Positions 24,552 through 32,091 of a stretch of 64,000 nucleotides of DNA are shown here, piece by piece; positions within the stretch are counted from its first letter, which is position 1; each line of letters opens with the position of its first letter. Origin of the DNA: Agromyces atrinae (GTDB taxonomy: Bacteria; Actinomycetota; Actinomycetes; Actinomycetales; Microbacteriaceae). The notes under the pieces were generated by a model. It had not been told where the DNA came from and made no database searches. It saw only the letters and a list, made by a program, of their open reading frames with translations. The position numbers and the translations under genes were made by a program. The stretch is from NCBI RefSeq assembly GCF_013407835.1, contig NZ_JACCBI010000001.1:2232001-2296000 (forward strand). Reading direction: 5' to 3'.

Positions 24552-25037
24552 TTACCCCTCGGCGCTGCGGGTGGCGACCCTCCATAGCAGTGTTCGCAAC
24601 GACGCAATATCGTCGGTGGTGAATCCCTGCAGGCTCTGGTTGACCGCCTCGTCGCGAGCAGCCAATGCGCGGTCGAGAATCTCGTAACCGGCGTCGGTGG
24701 TGCGAGGACGACGAACTCTCTTGTTGGACGGGTCGACGACCCTGACGAGGAAGGATCGCTCCTCGAGTCGGTCGATGATCGCGCCCAGCGTCGTCTTGTC
24801 GAGGCCGAGCGTCTGCGCGATCTCGATCTGGGTGCGCGCCACGCCATCGCCAGCAACCGCGAGAACAAGCGTGTCGCGCATGTCTTTCAGGCCCACCGCG
24901 CGGCAGGCAGCATCGAACTCCCCGGTCAATGAGCGTTCGACACGATGCACCAACCAGGTGAGGTCCGACGAGAACGGATCGTCGATCGCGGCGCACGGCT
25001 TGAGCGCTGGGGTGTCGAGGTCGACGTCAGGAAGCAT
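24552..25037 (-). CDS. MarR-family transcriptional regulator
   Basis: 161 residues. Winged helix: IEIAQTLGLDKTTLGAIIDRLEERSFLVR, then the wing DPSNKRVRRPRTTDAGYEIL. N- and C-terminal dimerisation helices are present. It diverges from a DsbA-like gene over 74 bases that contain the palindrome CATCCG-GACT-CGGATG, the probable operator. TAGAAT six bases before the ATG suggests a leaderless mRNA. Likely controls the thiol-oxidoreductase gene and the DUF1772 gene; a redox or drug signal is typical for the family but not shown here. Confidence 0.9.
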   Translation of the reverse strand: MLPDVDLDTPALKPCAAIDDPFSSDLTWLVHRVERSLTGEFDAACRAVGLKDMRDTLVLAVAGDGVARTQIEIAQTLGLDKTTLGAIIDRLEERSFLVRVVDPSNKRVRRPRTTDAGYEILDRALAARDEAVNQSLQGFTTDDIASLRTLLWRVATRSAEG

Positions 25038-25043
25038 GCAGCC

Positions 25044-25049
25044 ATTCTA
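25044..25049 (-). promoter_or_regulatory. -10 hexamer TAGAAT of the MarR gene
   Basis: Ends six bases before the ATG at 25037 on the minus strand; no ribosome site. Confidence 0.45.
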
Positions 25050-25067
25050 TTTCATCCGAAACAAGAT

Positions 25068-25083
25068 CATCCGGACTCGGATG
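25068..25083. promoter_or_regulatory. Candidate MarR operator
   Basis: CATCCG-GACT-CGGATG, perfect 6-bp arms, in the divergent MarR/DsbA interval, directly upstream of the TTAGAC -10 of the DsbA-like gene. A further CATCCG half site lies at 25053-25058. Confidence 0.55.
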
Positions 25084-25111
25084 TTAGACTCGATCGACGA
25101 AAGGACATCCG

Positions 25112-25759
25112 ATGAAGATTGAGATGTGGGCCGACATTGTCTGCTCGTGGTGCGGGATCGCGAATAAGCGCGTCAACGAGGCAGTGGCTCAGTTCGCTCC
25201 AATCGGAGAGATCGAGTTGGTGCATCGATCTTTCCGCCTGCTCCCCGATCTACCTGACGGCACAGGGTTCGAATTCACTGAGTACATGTCGAAACAGCGC
25301 GGGGTGCCGCGAGCTCAGGTCGAACAGCTCGCTGCGCGGGTCGAGGGTATCGCTCAGGCTGACGGCATCGAGGCGTATCACGTGATGGGAAACACCATCG
25401 GCAACACAACAGCTGCACACGAGTTCCTCGCGTGGGCGACCGAGCAGGGAATGCACCGTGAGGCCTGGGACCTCCTCTTCCATGCGAACTTCGCGGAGAG
25501 GGCAGAGATCTGGACCACCGACGAACTCGCCGCCTTCGCACCGCGACTCGGGCTCGATGCCGAGGGCGCACGAGCGGCCCTGAGTGCTCAGCGCTACCGC
25601 GGCCAGGTCGAAGAAGACCACGCCGAAGCACTCGCGCTCGGCTCGCAGGGGGTTCCCTTCCTCGTGATCGACCGCAAGTACGGCATGTCCGGCGCCCAGA
25701 GCGTTGAAGCTATCGTCAACGCCCTGCAGACGGCCTGGGAAGAACGATCCGCCGCATGA
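25112..25759 (+). CDS. DsbA-family oxidoreductase, FrnE-like
   Basis: 215 residues, thioredoxin fold with helical insertion. Active-site Cys11-Ser-Trp-Cys14 (DIVCSWCGIANKR), cis-proline segment QGVPFLVIDRKYGMSGAQS. No signal peptide, so it acts in the cytoplasm as a thiol-disulfide or 2-hydroxychromene-isomerase-like enzyme. ATG at 25112 after GAAAGGAC. Its stop overlaps the ATG of a 56-codon frame. Confidence 0.92.
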   Translation: MKIEMWADIVCSWCGIANKRVNEAVAQFAPIGEIELVHRSFRLLPDLPDGTGFEFTEYMSKQRGVPRAQVEQLAARVEGIAQADGIEAYHVMGNTIGNTTAAHEFLAWATEQGMHREAWDLLFHANFAERAEIWTTDELAAFAPRLGLDAEGARAALSAQRYRGQVEEDHAEALALGSQGVPFLVIDRKYGMSGAQSVEAIVNALQTAWEERSAA

Positions 25760-25926
25760 CCGACAACATTCAGCTACTCACCGCGGCGGGTGCCGACGGA
25801 ATCTGCGGCCCCGACGGCTGCTTGCTCCCGCCGGATCATCCCGCGACCACCGAGATCGAAGGCACTTCCTCGGCTGCCGCGCCAGCACTCCTCATGAAAG
25901 AAGTACCAGCGCAACAAGAGAGGTGA
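25756..25926 (+). CDS. Small CGPDGC-motif protein, 56 aa, coupled to the DsbA-like gene
   Basis: Begins at the ATGA overlap with the DsbA-like stop and ends at a TGA. The sequence contains GADGICGPDGCLLPPDHP. The C-x-P-D-G-C element also ends the other DsbA-like protein here (VGVCTPDGC, 26397-27080) and occurs as a C-terminal tail in FrnE-like proteins, so this looks like that tail on a separate small protein, possibly a metal-binding or mixed-disulfide partner. Its last 35 bases overlap the opposite-strand DUF1772 gene. Confidence 0.55.
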   Translation: MTDNIQLLTAAGADGICGPDGCLLPPDHPATTEIEGTSSAAAPALLMKEVPAQQER

Positions 25927-26377
25927 TGACGGCGGCGACGGCGGTCGCCGAACGCCACGCGTTGGCTCGCGTCCACGGCTCCTCAAATCCCGACCGCGCC
26001 TGTGCGAGCTCCACAACAGCTGTTCCGACTGAGAGCAGGGCATTGTTCAACGGCACGTTGACGAGAAACGTGATGCCGAGGGTCGCTGCGTAGAGCGCCA
26101 GGCTCGACGAGATGAGCAGCATCGCCACCCATCCCGCCCCCGACAGCGCCCCGGCGATCAACGCAGCGCCCAACGCGAGAACCGGCAGGTTGCTGAGGCC
26201 GATGAAGATCGGATTGGGCACCGCCGTGATCATTTTCTGGCTAGCGACGACGAACGTTCGATCATCCGCGCTTCGCAGTCCGGACATGACCGAGTTGCCG
26301 TAGGCGAACACGTACCCGGCCACGAGGCCCATCGCCACCACGGCGACCGCAAGGGCTACGACGAGGAGCGTCTCCAT
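25892..26377 (-). CDS. DUF1772 / anthrone-oxygenase-like membrane protein, copy B
   Basis: 161 residues, four transmembrane helices (METLLVVALAVAVVAMGLVA to ITSLVALVLLS), and the shared segments YGNSVMSGLRSADDRTFV and FLVNVPLNNALL. Clearly paralogous to 23930-24427 (compare YANSVMPGLRHADDRVFV). Start ATG at 26377 with AAAGAGAA upstream. Last gene of a minus-strand group with a DsbA-like protein and an FMN reductase. Confidence 0.78.
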   Translation of the reverse strand: METLLVVALAVAVVAMGLVAGYVFAYGNSVMSGLRSADDRTFVVASQKMITAVPNPIFIGLSNLPVLALGAALIAGALSGAGWVAMLLISSSLALYAATLGITFLVNVPLNNALLSVGTAVVELAQARSGFEEPWTRANAWRSATAVAAVITSLVALVLLS

Positions 26378-26396
26378 AGGTTCTCTTTCTCGGCTC

Positions 26397-27080
26397 TCAG
26401 CATCCATCGGGAGTGCAGACGCCGACGGATGCCTCGTCGGGCATCTCGTCGCCGATTCTCGTGAGCGCGTCCTTCAGCGCCGCGAGCGGCTGGGCTCCCG
26501 AGATGAGGTGCTCGCCGTTCACCACGAGTGCGGGCACGCCGCGCACCCCGTACTGCGCGGCTCGCGACAGGTCAGCCGTCACGGCATCGGCGACGGCGTC
26601 CGATTCGTAATGCGCCGACCAGGCGTCGACATTGATACCCGAGCCCGCGATCGCCGAACGGATCACACCGTCATCCCCGACGTCTTTGCTCTGTATAAAG
26701 AACGCGGCCTGCAGGGCATCGAACGCATCCCAGTACGCCGCTTCGCCGCCGACGAACCAGGCCGCCTTCGCGGCGCGGAGCCCGTTCAACGATGTCGGAA
26801 ACGGGAAGTCGGAGTTCTGCATGCCGACGATGTTGAAGCGGTGCAGATCGTCGTTCATGTTGGCGGCGCGCCAGTGCGAGAGAATCTCGCCCTTCGCACG
26901 TTCGCGCGAGCCGAACATGCGGTCGAAGTCGCGCGGCTCCGACACGAGCGCGAACGACCGATGCACGATGTCGACGTTCGGCATGCTCTCGACGAGCTGA
27001 CGCATGCGGTACGACATGGGGAAGCAGAAACTGCAGATGACGTCGTGGAAGAACTCCACCTGAATGCGGGGCTTCGACAT
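26397..27080 (-). CDS. DsbA-family thiol oxidoreductase with CxPDGC tail
   Basis: 227 residues. Active site Cys16-Ser-Phe-Cys19 in FFHDVICSFCFPM, cis-proline region RGVPALVVNGEHLISGAQ, and a C terminus ending VGVCTPDGC. Cytoplasmic. ATG at 27080 with GGAGG seven bases upstream. One base separates it from the stop of the FMN reductase upstream, and nineteen bases from the DUF1772 copy B downstream, so the three are one operon. Confidence 0.9.
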   Translation of the reverse strand: MSKPRIQVEFFHDVICSFCFPMSYRMRQLVESMPNVDIVHRSFALVSEPRDFDRMFGSRERAKGEILSHWRAANMNDDLHRFNIVGMQNSDFPFPTSLNGLRAAKAAWFVGGEAAYWDAFDALQAAFFIQSKDVGDDGVIRSAIAGSGINVDAWSAHYESDAVADAVTADLSRAAQYGVRGVPALVVNGEHLISGAQPLAALKDALTRIGDEMPDEASVGVCTPDGC

Positions 27081-27081
27081 C

Positions 27082-27630
27082 TCAGACCTCCGCGCGCTCA
27101 GCCGCGAAGAGCGCAGAGACGGCGTGCTGGATCTTCGCGCGAAGCGCCGACTCGTCGGCCACTGCGCCATCGGGAGCGAGCTCTTCGCCGAACTTCAGGC
27201 CCACCACCGGCTCGATGATGTTCACCTGGATCACGCGCAAGGTGTTCTGAAACACCTCGACGGCGCTCTTTTTGTCGTACCAGTTGTAGGTGACGACGAC
27301 GGCGCTCTTGCCGTTCCATTGCTTGTACACCCAGTCGATCGCGTTCTTCTGGAGCCCGGTCATTCCACCGTTGTATTCGGGCACGACGAACACAAAGGCA
27401 TCCGCTTCATCGACCTTGTCGGTCCACTTCTGCACCGCATCATGTGTGATCGTGTAGCCGTCGAAGGCCGGCACGATCGGGCTGTCGACGAACGGCAGCG
27501 TCATGTCGTCGAGAGTGGCCACATCGACGGACACGCCCTCGTGTGCGGCGAGCTCCGCTTCGATGAAGCGAACGAGCTCGGTGCCGGCAGTCGTGGGGCG
27601 GGCGCTTCCGGGAATGATCAAGACCTTCAT
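27082..27630 (-). CDS. NAD(P)H-dependent FMN reductase (flavodoxin fold)
   Basis: 182 residues. The phosphate-binding GSARP loop near the start and PEYNGG (Pro84-Gly89), which contacts the flavin, define the NADPH:FMN/quinone reductase family. ATG at 27630 with AGGAG five bases upstream. First gene of the reductase-DsbA-DUF1772 operon. It may keep flavins or quinones reduced during oxidative stress. Confidence 0.92.
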   Translation of the reverse strand: MKVLIIPGSARPTTAGTELVRFIEAELAAHEGVSVDVATLDDMTLPFVDSPIVPAFDGYTITHDAVQKWTDKVDEADAFVFVVPEYNGGMTGLQKNAIDWVYKQWNGKSAVVVTYNWYDKKSAVEVFQNTLRVIQVNIIEPVVGLKFGEELAPDGAVADESALRAKIQHAVSALFAAERAEV

Positions 27631-27747
27631 AACAACTCCTTCTGGGGAGAGACACGAGGCGAGCACTCGCTCAGCCTCGAAATATCAGGGGAGAACGGCG
27701 GGGTGGCGGCGCGCACGACGCCACCCCACCCGTGCGGAAACCGCCGA

Positions 27748-28122
27748 TCAGGCGGTGCCGAAGGGGTTGTCGATCGCGTAGCGCCAGCCGTGCTGCTCGT
27801 CGAAGACGGCGACGTCGGCCGTGGTGCCGGCGAGGTTGATCTCGGAGCCGTCGGGGGCCGTTCCGGTGATCGTCCAGTCCGCGATCGCGAGGCCGGTGTT
27901 CCCCGACTGGAACACGTGGCGCACGGTCATCGTGATCGGCAGGTTGAGTCCGAGGAACTGCTCGAGCGCGCCGCGCACGGCCTCCGCACCGGTTACCGGC
28001 GTGCCGGGAGCGGGTACGAAGACGACGTCGTCGGTGTTCAGCGCGACGAGTCCGTCGAGGTCACGCGCGTTGAAACGATCGGCGAACGCGACGTTGAGCT
28101 GGTCGAGAGCGGTCACAGTCAT
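27748..28122 (-). CDS. SnoaL-like / NTF2-fold protein
   Basis: 124 residues with the cone-shaped NTF2 fold: MTVTALDQLNVAFADRFNAR, LNTDDVVFVPAPGTPVTGAE, VFQSGNTGLAIADWTITG and the C-terminal FDEQHGWRYAIDNPFGTA. Such proteins act as isomerases, cyclases or ligand binders; no catalytic residues can be assigned here. ATG at 28122 after AAGGA. Upstream lies a TGTCACA...CGTC promoter, which points to control by an ECF41-type sigma factor. Confidence 0.82.
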   Translation of the reverse strand: MTVTALDQLNVAFADRFNARDLDGLVALNTDDVVFVPAPGTPVTGAEAVRGALEQFLGLNLPITMTVRHVFQSGNTGLAIADWTITGTAPDGSEINLAGTTADVAVFDEQHGWRYAIDNPFGTA

Positions 28123-28171
28123 GGGTTGTCCTTCCATCCGGGCCGGCACGGTGCGGGCCTCTAAGGAGAAA

Positions 28172-28197
28172 GACGCTGTGAAACGGAATGTGTGACA
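28172..28197 (-). promoter_or_regulatory. ECF41-like promoter upstream of the SnoaL-like gene
   Basis: On the minus strand TGTCACA (28197-28191), 15-base spacer and CGTC (28175-28172), about 50 bases before the ATG at 28122. This matches the motif reported for ECF41 sigma factors, whose targets often sit nearby. Two ECF genes lie within 2 kb. Confidence 0.5.
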
Positions 28198-28223
28198 TGC
28201 CGCATCCGATTTTTTTCGAACGG

Positions 28224-28766
28224 TCAGGATGCCGGGTTCTCGGCCCGATCTGACATACCCGACTGCTTGCATGCGGCGAGTGCCTTGCGGCCCCGGGCGA
28301 TGCGCTGGCGCACGGTCGCGGGTGTGAGGCCCAGCCGATCGGCGATCTCTGCCGTCGAGAGGTCGTCGACGGTATGCAGGAGCAGCGGCTCGCGGAGCGT
28401 CTCGGGCAGCGCACGAAGCGCCTCGAGGGCGCCGTCGAGGATCACCCGCATCTCGACGTCGCTGACGACGTTCTGGGTGTCGGCCACGTCGTCATCGAGC
28501 GCCACCGCGGGCCGGCGGGATCGCTGGCGGGCGAGGTCGATGGCCGCGTTCCTCGCGATGGTGTCGAGCCACGCGCACATCTGGCCAGGCTCGGGAGCGT
28601 GCAGGTGCTCGATCGAGCGCCACGCGCGCAGCAGGGCGATCTGCGCGACGTCGTCGGCATCGTCGAGGGGAACGCCGAGCGAGATGCTGCGCCGCCGCAA
28701 CCGCCCGGGGTCATCGGCGATCATCGCCGTCAGCGACGCCCGTCGCCCGTCGCCCGATTCCGTCAT
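28224..28766 (-). CDS. ECF sigma factor
   Basis: 180 residues. Region 2 (MIADDPGRLRRRSISLGVPL, DDADDVAQIALLRAWRSIEH) and region 4 (LPETLREPLLLHTVDDLSTA, then DRLGLTPATVRQRIARGRKAL) are clear; there is no C-terminal extension and no obvious anti-sigma gene beside it. ATG at 28766 is chosen because GGGAGAG lies six bases upstream; the ATG at 28796 has no spacing for a ribosome site. Co-directional with, and 101 bases upstream of, the SnoaL-like gene. Confidence 0.9.
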   Translation of the reverse strand: MTESGDGRRASLTAMIADDPGRLRRRSISLGVPLDDADDVAQIALLRAWRSIEHLHAPEPGQMCAWLDTIARNAAIDLARQRSRRPAVALDDDVADTQNVVSDVEMRVILDGALEALRALPETLREPLLLHTVDDLSTAEIADRLGLTPATVRQRIARGRKALAACKQSGMSDRAENPAS

Positions 28767-28846
28767 CAGCACTCTCCCGTCGCCGTCATCCCTCATCAGG
28801 GTACGTCGACGCGCGGCCCCGAGCGCATCGCGAGAGCCGCGCGGGA

Positions 28847-28871
28847 GGCCGGTGCCCTCACAGCACCGGCC
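28847..28871 (-). terminator. Hairpin downstream of the DUF1905 gene
   Basis: GGCCGGTGC / GCACCGGCC, perfect 9-bp stem with a seven-base loop, starting nine bases after the DUF1905 stop on the minus strand. No T-run. Confidence 0.55.
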
Positions 28872-28879
28872 GACTCCGC

Positions 28880-29170
28880 TCAGCTGAGCCGGCGTGACAG
28901 GTGGACGGTGACGACGTCGCCGATGTCCTTGCCCAGGCGTTTTCTCGTGGCTGCATTGAGCGAGAGCATGTGCCCTCCTCGACCGGTGACCATCAGCCCG
29001 ACGTTCATGAGGTCGACGTCGTCGACGGTCGCATCGACGCGCACCGCCCTACCCGTGCCGAAGAAGGCGGCCGAGTCGGGCATCTCGACGCAGGCCCAGG
29101 TCTCGCCCTTCACCTCGACCCCGATCCGAGCGGTGAACGTGTGGTCGAGCGCGGTCGGTTCGCGTGTCAT
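28880..29170 (-). CDS. DUF1905-domain protein
   Basis: 96 residues forming the small beta-barrel DUF1905: FTARIGVEVKGETWACVEMP, RVDATVDDVDLMNVGLMVTG, GGHMLSLNAATRKRLGKDIG and VTVHLSRR. Function unknown; often found alone or fused to YdeI-like domains. ATG at 29170 with GGAGAAA upstream. It diverges from the ECF sigma gene at 29234. Confidence 0.85.
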   Translation of the reverse strand: MTREPTALDHTFTARIGVEVKGETWACVEMPDSAAFFGTGRAVRVDATVDDVDLMNVGLMVTGRGGHMLSLNAATRKRLGKDIGDVVTVHLSRRLS

Positions 29171-29221
29171 GGCTTTCTCCTTTGTACAGAACTCTCACCC
29201 AGTGAGACTGCCGAGACCGGG

Positions 29222-29227
29222 CAGAAT
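29222..29227 (+). promoter_or_regulatory. -10 hexamer CAGAAT of the SnoaL-tailed ECF gene
   Basis: Six bases before the ATG at 29234, no ribosome site; probable leaderless start. Confidence 0.35.
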
Positions 29228-29233
29228 CGTCGC

Positions 29234-30205
29234 ATGACCGAGATTTCGTTCGCCGAAACCCGCGACGAGTCGCTCGATGAGCAGTTCGGCCGAGTCGTCG
29301 ACCCCCTCCGGCGCGAGGTGCACGCCCACTGTTACCGGATGCTCGGCTCCGCCTTCGACGCGGATGACGCAGTGCAAGAGACACTGCTACGCGCGTGGCG
29401 GTCCTTCGAACGGTTCGACGGCCGGAGTTCTGTGCGCACCTGGGTCTACACGATCGCGACCCGTGTGTGCATCGACGCGTCGACGTCGCGCGGGCGTCGC
29501 GCACTCCCGGTCGATCTCGGGCCCTCGACCGAGGTCGGCCCGGCACACCTCGCACCGCACGATGATGTGCGCTGGATCACTCCCTACCCCGATCCGGTCG
29601 ATGCCAGCGAGCGTCGGAACACCATCGAGCTGGCTTTCAGCGCTGCACTCCAGCGGTTGAATGGTAACCAGCGCGCCGCCTTCCTCCTCAGCGATGTGGT
29701 CGGATACAGCGCTCCCGAGGTCGCCGAGATGATGTCGACGACGACGGCCTCCGTGCACTCCGCACTCGCGCGAGCACGTCGGGCGCTCGGGGAACGATCG
29801 GGTTCCGAGACAGCTGCTCCTCCGGCATCCTCCGAGACGGTCGCTCTCGCTCGACGCTTCGCGGCAGCCCTCGCCGACGCCGACCTCGACGGGTTCGTCG
29901 ACCTGCTCACGCCCGATGTCACGTGGGAGATGCCTCCCCTGGCCGAGTGGTACGAGGGGCGACGCGCGGTGGCCGCGTTCGCGCAGGCCGTGCCGATGAC
30001 GCAGTGCCCGAGTTGGCGCACACGACTGCTCGTCGCGAACGGTCACCCCGCGGTCGCGTTCTTCCTCGGCGATGGCGAGAACCCCAAGCACCGACCCTGG
30101 TCGATCACCGTGCTCGTGCCGCGTGGTGACCGGATCGCGTCGATCTACTCGTTCCTCGATGCTCGGTTGTTCGCCCGCTTCGGCCTCCCGGAGTCCGTGC
30201 AGTGA
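29234..30205 (+). CDS. ECF sigma factor with C-terminal SnoaL-like domain
   Basis: 323 residues. Sigma region 2 (LRREVHAHCYRMLGSAFDAD, DAVQETLLRAWRSFERFDGR) and region 4 (LNGNQRAAFLLSDVVGYSAP, EVAEMMSTTTASVHSALARA) occupy residues 1-200; from about 210 a SnoaL-type domain follows (ALARRFAAALADADLDGFVD, LTPDVTWEMPPLAEWYEGRR). In this architecture the tail replaces an anti-sigma factor and modulates activity. It is the likelier of the two ECF genes here to read the promoter at 28172-28197, though the exact ECF class (SigJ/ECF41 versus related groups) cannot be fixed by eye. Confidence 0.9.
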   Translation: MTEISFAETRDESLDEQFGRVVDPLRREVHAHCYRMLGSAFDADDAVQETLLRAWRSFERFDGRSSVRTWVYTIATRVCIDASTSRGRRALPVDLGPSTEVGPAHLAPHDDVRWITPYPDPVDASERRNTIELAFSAALQRLNGNQRAAFLLSDVVGYSAPEVAEMMSTTTASVHSALARARRALGERSGSETAAPPASSETVALARRFAAALADADLDGFVDLLTPDVTWEMPPLAEWYEGRRAVAAFAQAVPMTQCPSWRTRLLVANGHPAVAFFLGDGENPKHRPWSITVLVPRGDRIASIYSFLDARLFARFGLPESVQ

Positions 30206-30217
30206 CCGCAAGCGTGG

Positions 30218-30247
30218 CCGGGGAGACGGTGTTCGCCGCCTCCCCGG
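30218..30247. terminator. Hairpin between convergent ECF and VOC genes
   Basis: CCGGGGAG / CTCCCCGG arms flank a 14-base loop in the 52-base gap between the two stop codons. Probably a bidirectional terminator. Confidence 0.5.
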
Positions 30248-30257
30248 TCCGTACCCC

Positions 30258-30713
30258 CTACCCAGCGGCGACGTCGATGACCCAGGTCACCCCGAAGCGG
30301 TCGGTCAGCATGCCGAAGCCCGGGCTCCACGGCGAGGCGGCGAGCGCTTCGACGATCGAACCGCCCTCGGCGAGGGCCGACCAGTAGCCCTCGACCTCGG
30401 CGAGGTTCTCACCTCGAACCGACACGAAGAAGGCCGCATCGGTGAGTGTGACGCCGTTCTCGCGTCGAGTCGTGCCCGCGTCATCCGCCGGGTTCGACAC
30501 CGCGCCGGGGATGTCGTAGGCCATCACTCGGAAGCCATCGGCGCTGACGACCTGGCCGAAGACCACCCCGTCGGCGCCGGGCGCATCCGCGGGCATGCCG
30601 AAGTCGCTGTACGTCGCGATCGTCACCTCGCCGCCGAAGACCTCGTGGTAGAACTCCAGCGCCGCGCGGGCGGTTCCGGCGAAGTTCAGGTGCGTCGTTG
30701 TCGTGATGCTCAT
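30258..30713 (-). CDS. VOC-superfamily protein, PhnB/3-demethylubiquinone-methyltransferase-like
   Basis: 151 residues. THLNFAGTARAALEFYHEVF, GGEVTIATYSDFG, the central FFVSVRGENLAEVEGYWSAL and the C-terminal PWSPGFGMLTDRFGVTWVID are typical of the PhnB-like glyoxalase-fold group. Metal ligands and activity are uncertain; these proteins are often annotated only by fold. ATG at 30713 with GAGGAG upstream. Diverges from the WYL regulator, which may control it. Confidence 0.88.
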   Translation of the reverse strand: MSITTTTHLNFAGTARAALEFYHEVFGGEVTIATYSDFGMPADAPGADGVVFGQVVSADGFRVMAYDIPGAVSNPADDAGTTRRENGVTLTDAAFFVSVRGENLAEVEGYWSALAEGGSIVEALAASPWSPGFGMLTDRFGVTWVIDVAAG

Positions 30714-30802
30714 GGGTGCTCCTCAGAGGTCGTGAGCCGGGCTCGTCCCGGCGAGACCCACACTCACAGGTATGCAGGACAGTTTCGGTCCTCGACCGTG
30801 GT

Positions 30803-30808
30803 TAGCAT
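30803..30808 (+). promoter_or_regulatory. -10 hexamer TAGCAT of the WYL regulator
   Basis: Seven bases before the GTG at 30816; no ribosome site. Confidence 0.4.
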
Positions 30809-30815
30809 CGAACAC

Positions 30816-31796
30816 GTGAACACGACCTCGCGCCTCCTCACGCTGCTGTCGCTGCTGCAGATGCGGCGCGACTGGCCCGGCGCGGTGCTCGCCGATCGCC
30901 TCGCCATCAGTCATCGAACGGTGCGGCGCGACGTCGAACGCCTCCGAGCGATGGGATATCGCATCGAGGCGACCATGGGCCCCGACGGCGGCTACCGTCT
31001 CGAAGCGGGTTCCGAGCTGCCGCCGCTGCTCTTCGACGACGATCAGGCCGTCGCGATCGCCGTCGCGTTGCGGTCGGCGACCGTCTCGGGCGTCGGCATC
31101 GAGGACGCATCGCTCCGGGCTCTCACGACCGTGAAGAAAGTGATGCCCTCGCGACTGCGGCATCGCCTCGACGCGCTCGAGTTCACGGCTGTGCCCCGCG
31201 CGGACGGCGATCGCGCGCGGGTCGAGCCCGAGGTGCTGGTGACGATTTCGAGCGCCATCCGTGCGCGCGAGGTGCTGCGGTTCGACTACGCCGTGCAGGC
31301 GACGGATGACGGCGCGTATCGACCTTCGCGCAGCGTCGAGCCGCAACACCTCGTCACCCACGCAGGCCACTGGTATCTCGTCGCGTGGGATCGCGATCGC
31401 GACGCGTGGCGCACCTTCCGCGTCGACCGACTCACGCCCCGCACGCCGACGGGGCCTCGCTTCGAGCCGCGAGCTCTTCCGACCGACGACGTCGCGGCCT
31501 ATCTCCAGGCACAGTTCCGCGGATCGACGTCGACCGCGTGGCCATGCACCGGCACCGTCATCCTTCACCGCCCCGCTGCCGAGGTGCTGCCGTTCGCGGG
31601 CGACGGCATCGTCGAAGACGCGGGCCCCGACCGTACCCGGCTCACGGCGGGGTCGTGGTCGTGGATCGCGCTCGCGGCGTCACTCCTGCGCTTCGACGCC
31701 GAGCTCGACGTGGTCGAGCCTCCCGAACTCATCGACGCGTTCGCCGAACTGTCGGCGCGAGCGGCCCGCGCCGCCGTCCCCTCCGCGATCGGATGA
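30816..31796 (+). CDS. YafY-type HTH/WYL-domain transcriptional regulator
   Basis: 326 residues. DeoR-like HTH at the start (RLLTLLSLLQMRRDWPGAVL, ADRLAISHRTVRRDVERLRA), the GYRIEATMGPDGGYRL wing, then the WYL ligand-sensing domain from about 130 (FDYAVQATDDG, HLVTHAGHWYLVAWDRDRDA, WRTFRVDRL) and a C-terminal WCX extension. The diagnostic Trp-Tyr-Leu appears as HWYLVAWD. GTG start at 30816 is preferred because the TAGCAT hexamer lies seven bases away. Probable regulator of the divergent VOC gene. Confidence 0.9.
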   Translation: MNTTSRLLTLLSLLQMRRDWPGAVLADRLAISHRTVRRDVERLRAMGYRIEATMGPDGGYRLEAGSELPPLLFDDDQAVAIAVALRSATVSGVGIEDASLRALTTVKKVMPSRLRHRLDALEFTAVPRADGDRARVEPEVLVTISSAIRAREVLRFDYAVQATDDGAYRPSRSVEPQHLVTHAGHWYLVAWDRDRDAWRTFRVDRLTPRTPTGPRFEPRALPTDDVAAYLQAQFRGSTSTAWPCTGTVILHRPAAEVLPFAGDGIVEDAGPDRTRLTAGSWSWIALAASLLRFDAELDVVEPPELIDAFAELSARAARAAVPSAIG

Positions 31797-31811
31797 CGAG
31801 GGCAGGTCACC

Positions 31812-31925
31812 TCAAGGGTCGAAGATGAGGCCCAGCACACCGCTCGTGACGACGAGGCCGACCGCGATGATGACGAGCGACAGCACGATGATGAGGCGTC
31901 GCGTTCGCGTGCGGTCGTCATTCAC
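31812..31925 (-). CDS. Small single-pass membrane protein, 37 aa
   Basis: GTG start with GAGAAGG seven bases upstream. A charged N terminus (NDDRTRTRR) precedes one hydrophobic helix (LIIVLSLVIIAVGLVVTSGV) and a short tail LGLIFDP. The positive N-terminal flank predicts an N-in orientation. The next frame is serine-rich and unconvincing, whereas this one has a proper membrane helix and ribosome site. Function unknown. It lies between the WYL regulator and the MmpL gene. Confidence 0.6.
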   Translation of the reverse strand: MNDDRTRTRRLIIVLSLVIIAVGLVVTSGVLGLIFDP

Positions 31926-31950
31926 CCGATCACCTTCTCACGCGCCCTCA

Positions 31951-32028
31951 CGTTCGTAGGGGAAAGCGCCGAAGTAAGGCGATAAGTCGCGCACATCGCC
32001 TACGCAGGGCCGTTTCCCCTACAAATCC
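31951..32028. repeat. Double-stem palindromic element, GTAGG family, copy 3 (inverted, diverged)
   Basis: Arms GTAGGGGAAA (31956-31965) and TTTCCCCTAC (32013-32022) are perfect. It begins CGTTCGTAGGGGAAA like the reverse complement of the two copies at 13.7-14.1 kb, but the middle has diverged. Confidence 0.7.
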
Positions 32029-32091
32029 GGACGGGCGCAGCGACAAACCCGGATGGGCCGAGCGCCGGCGGGCGGGGTGAGGACGCGCGCC

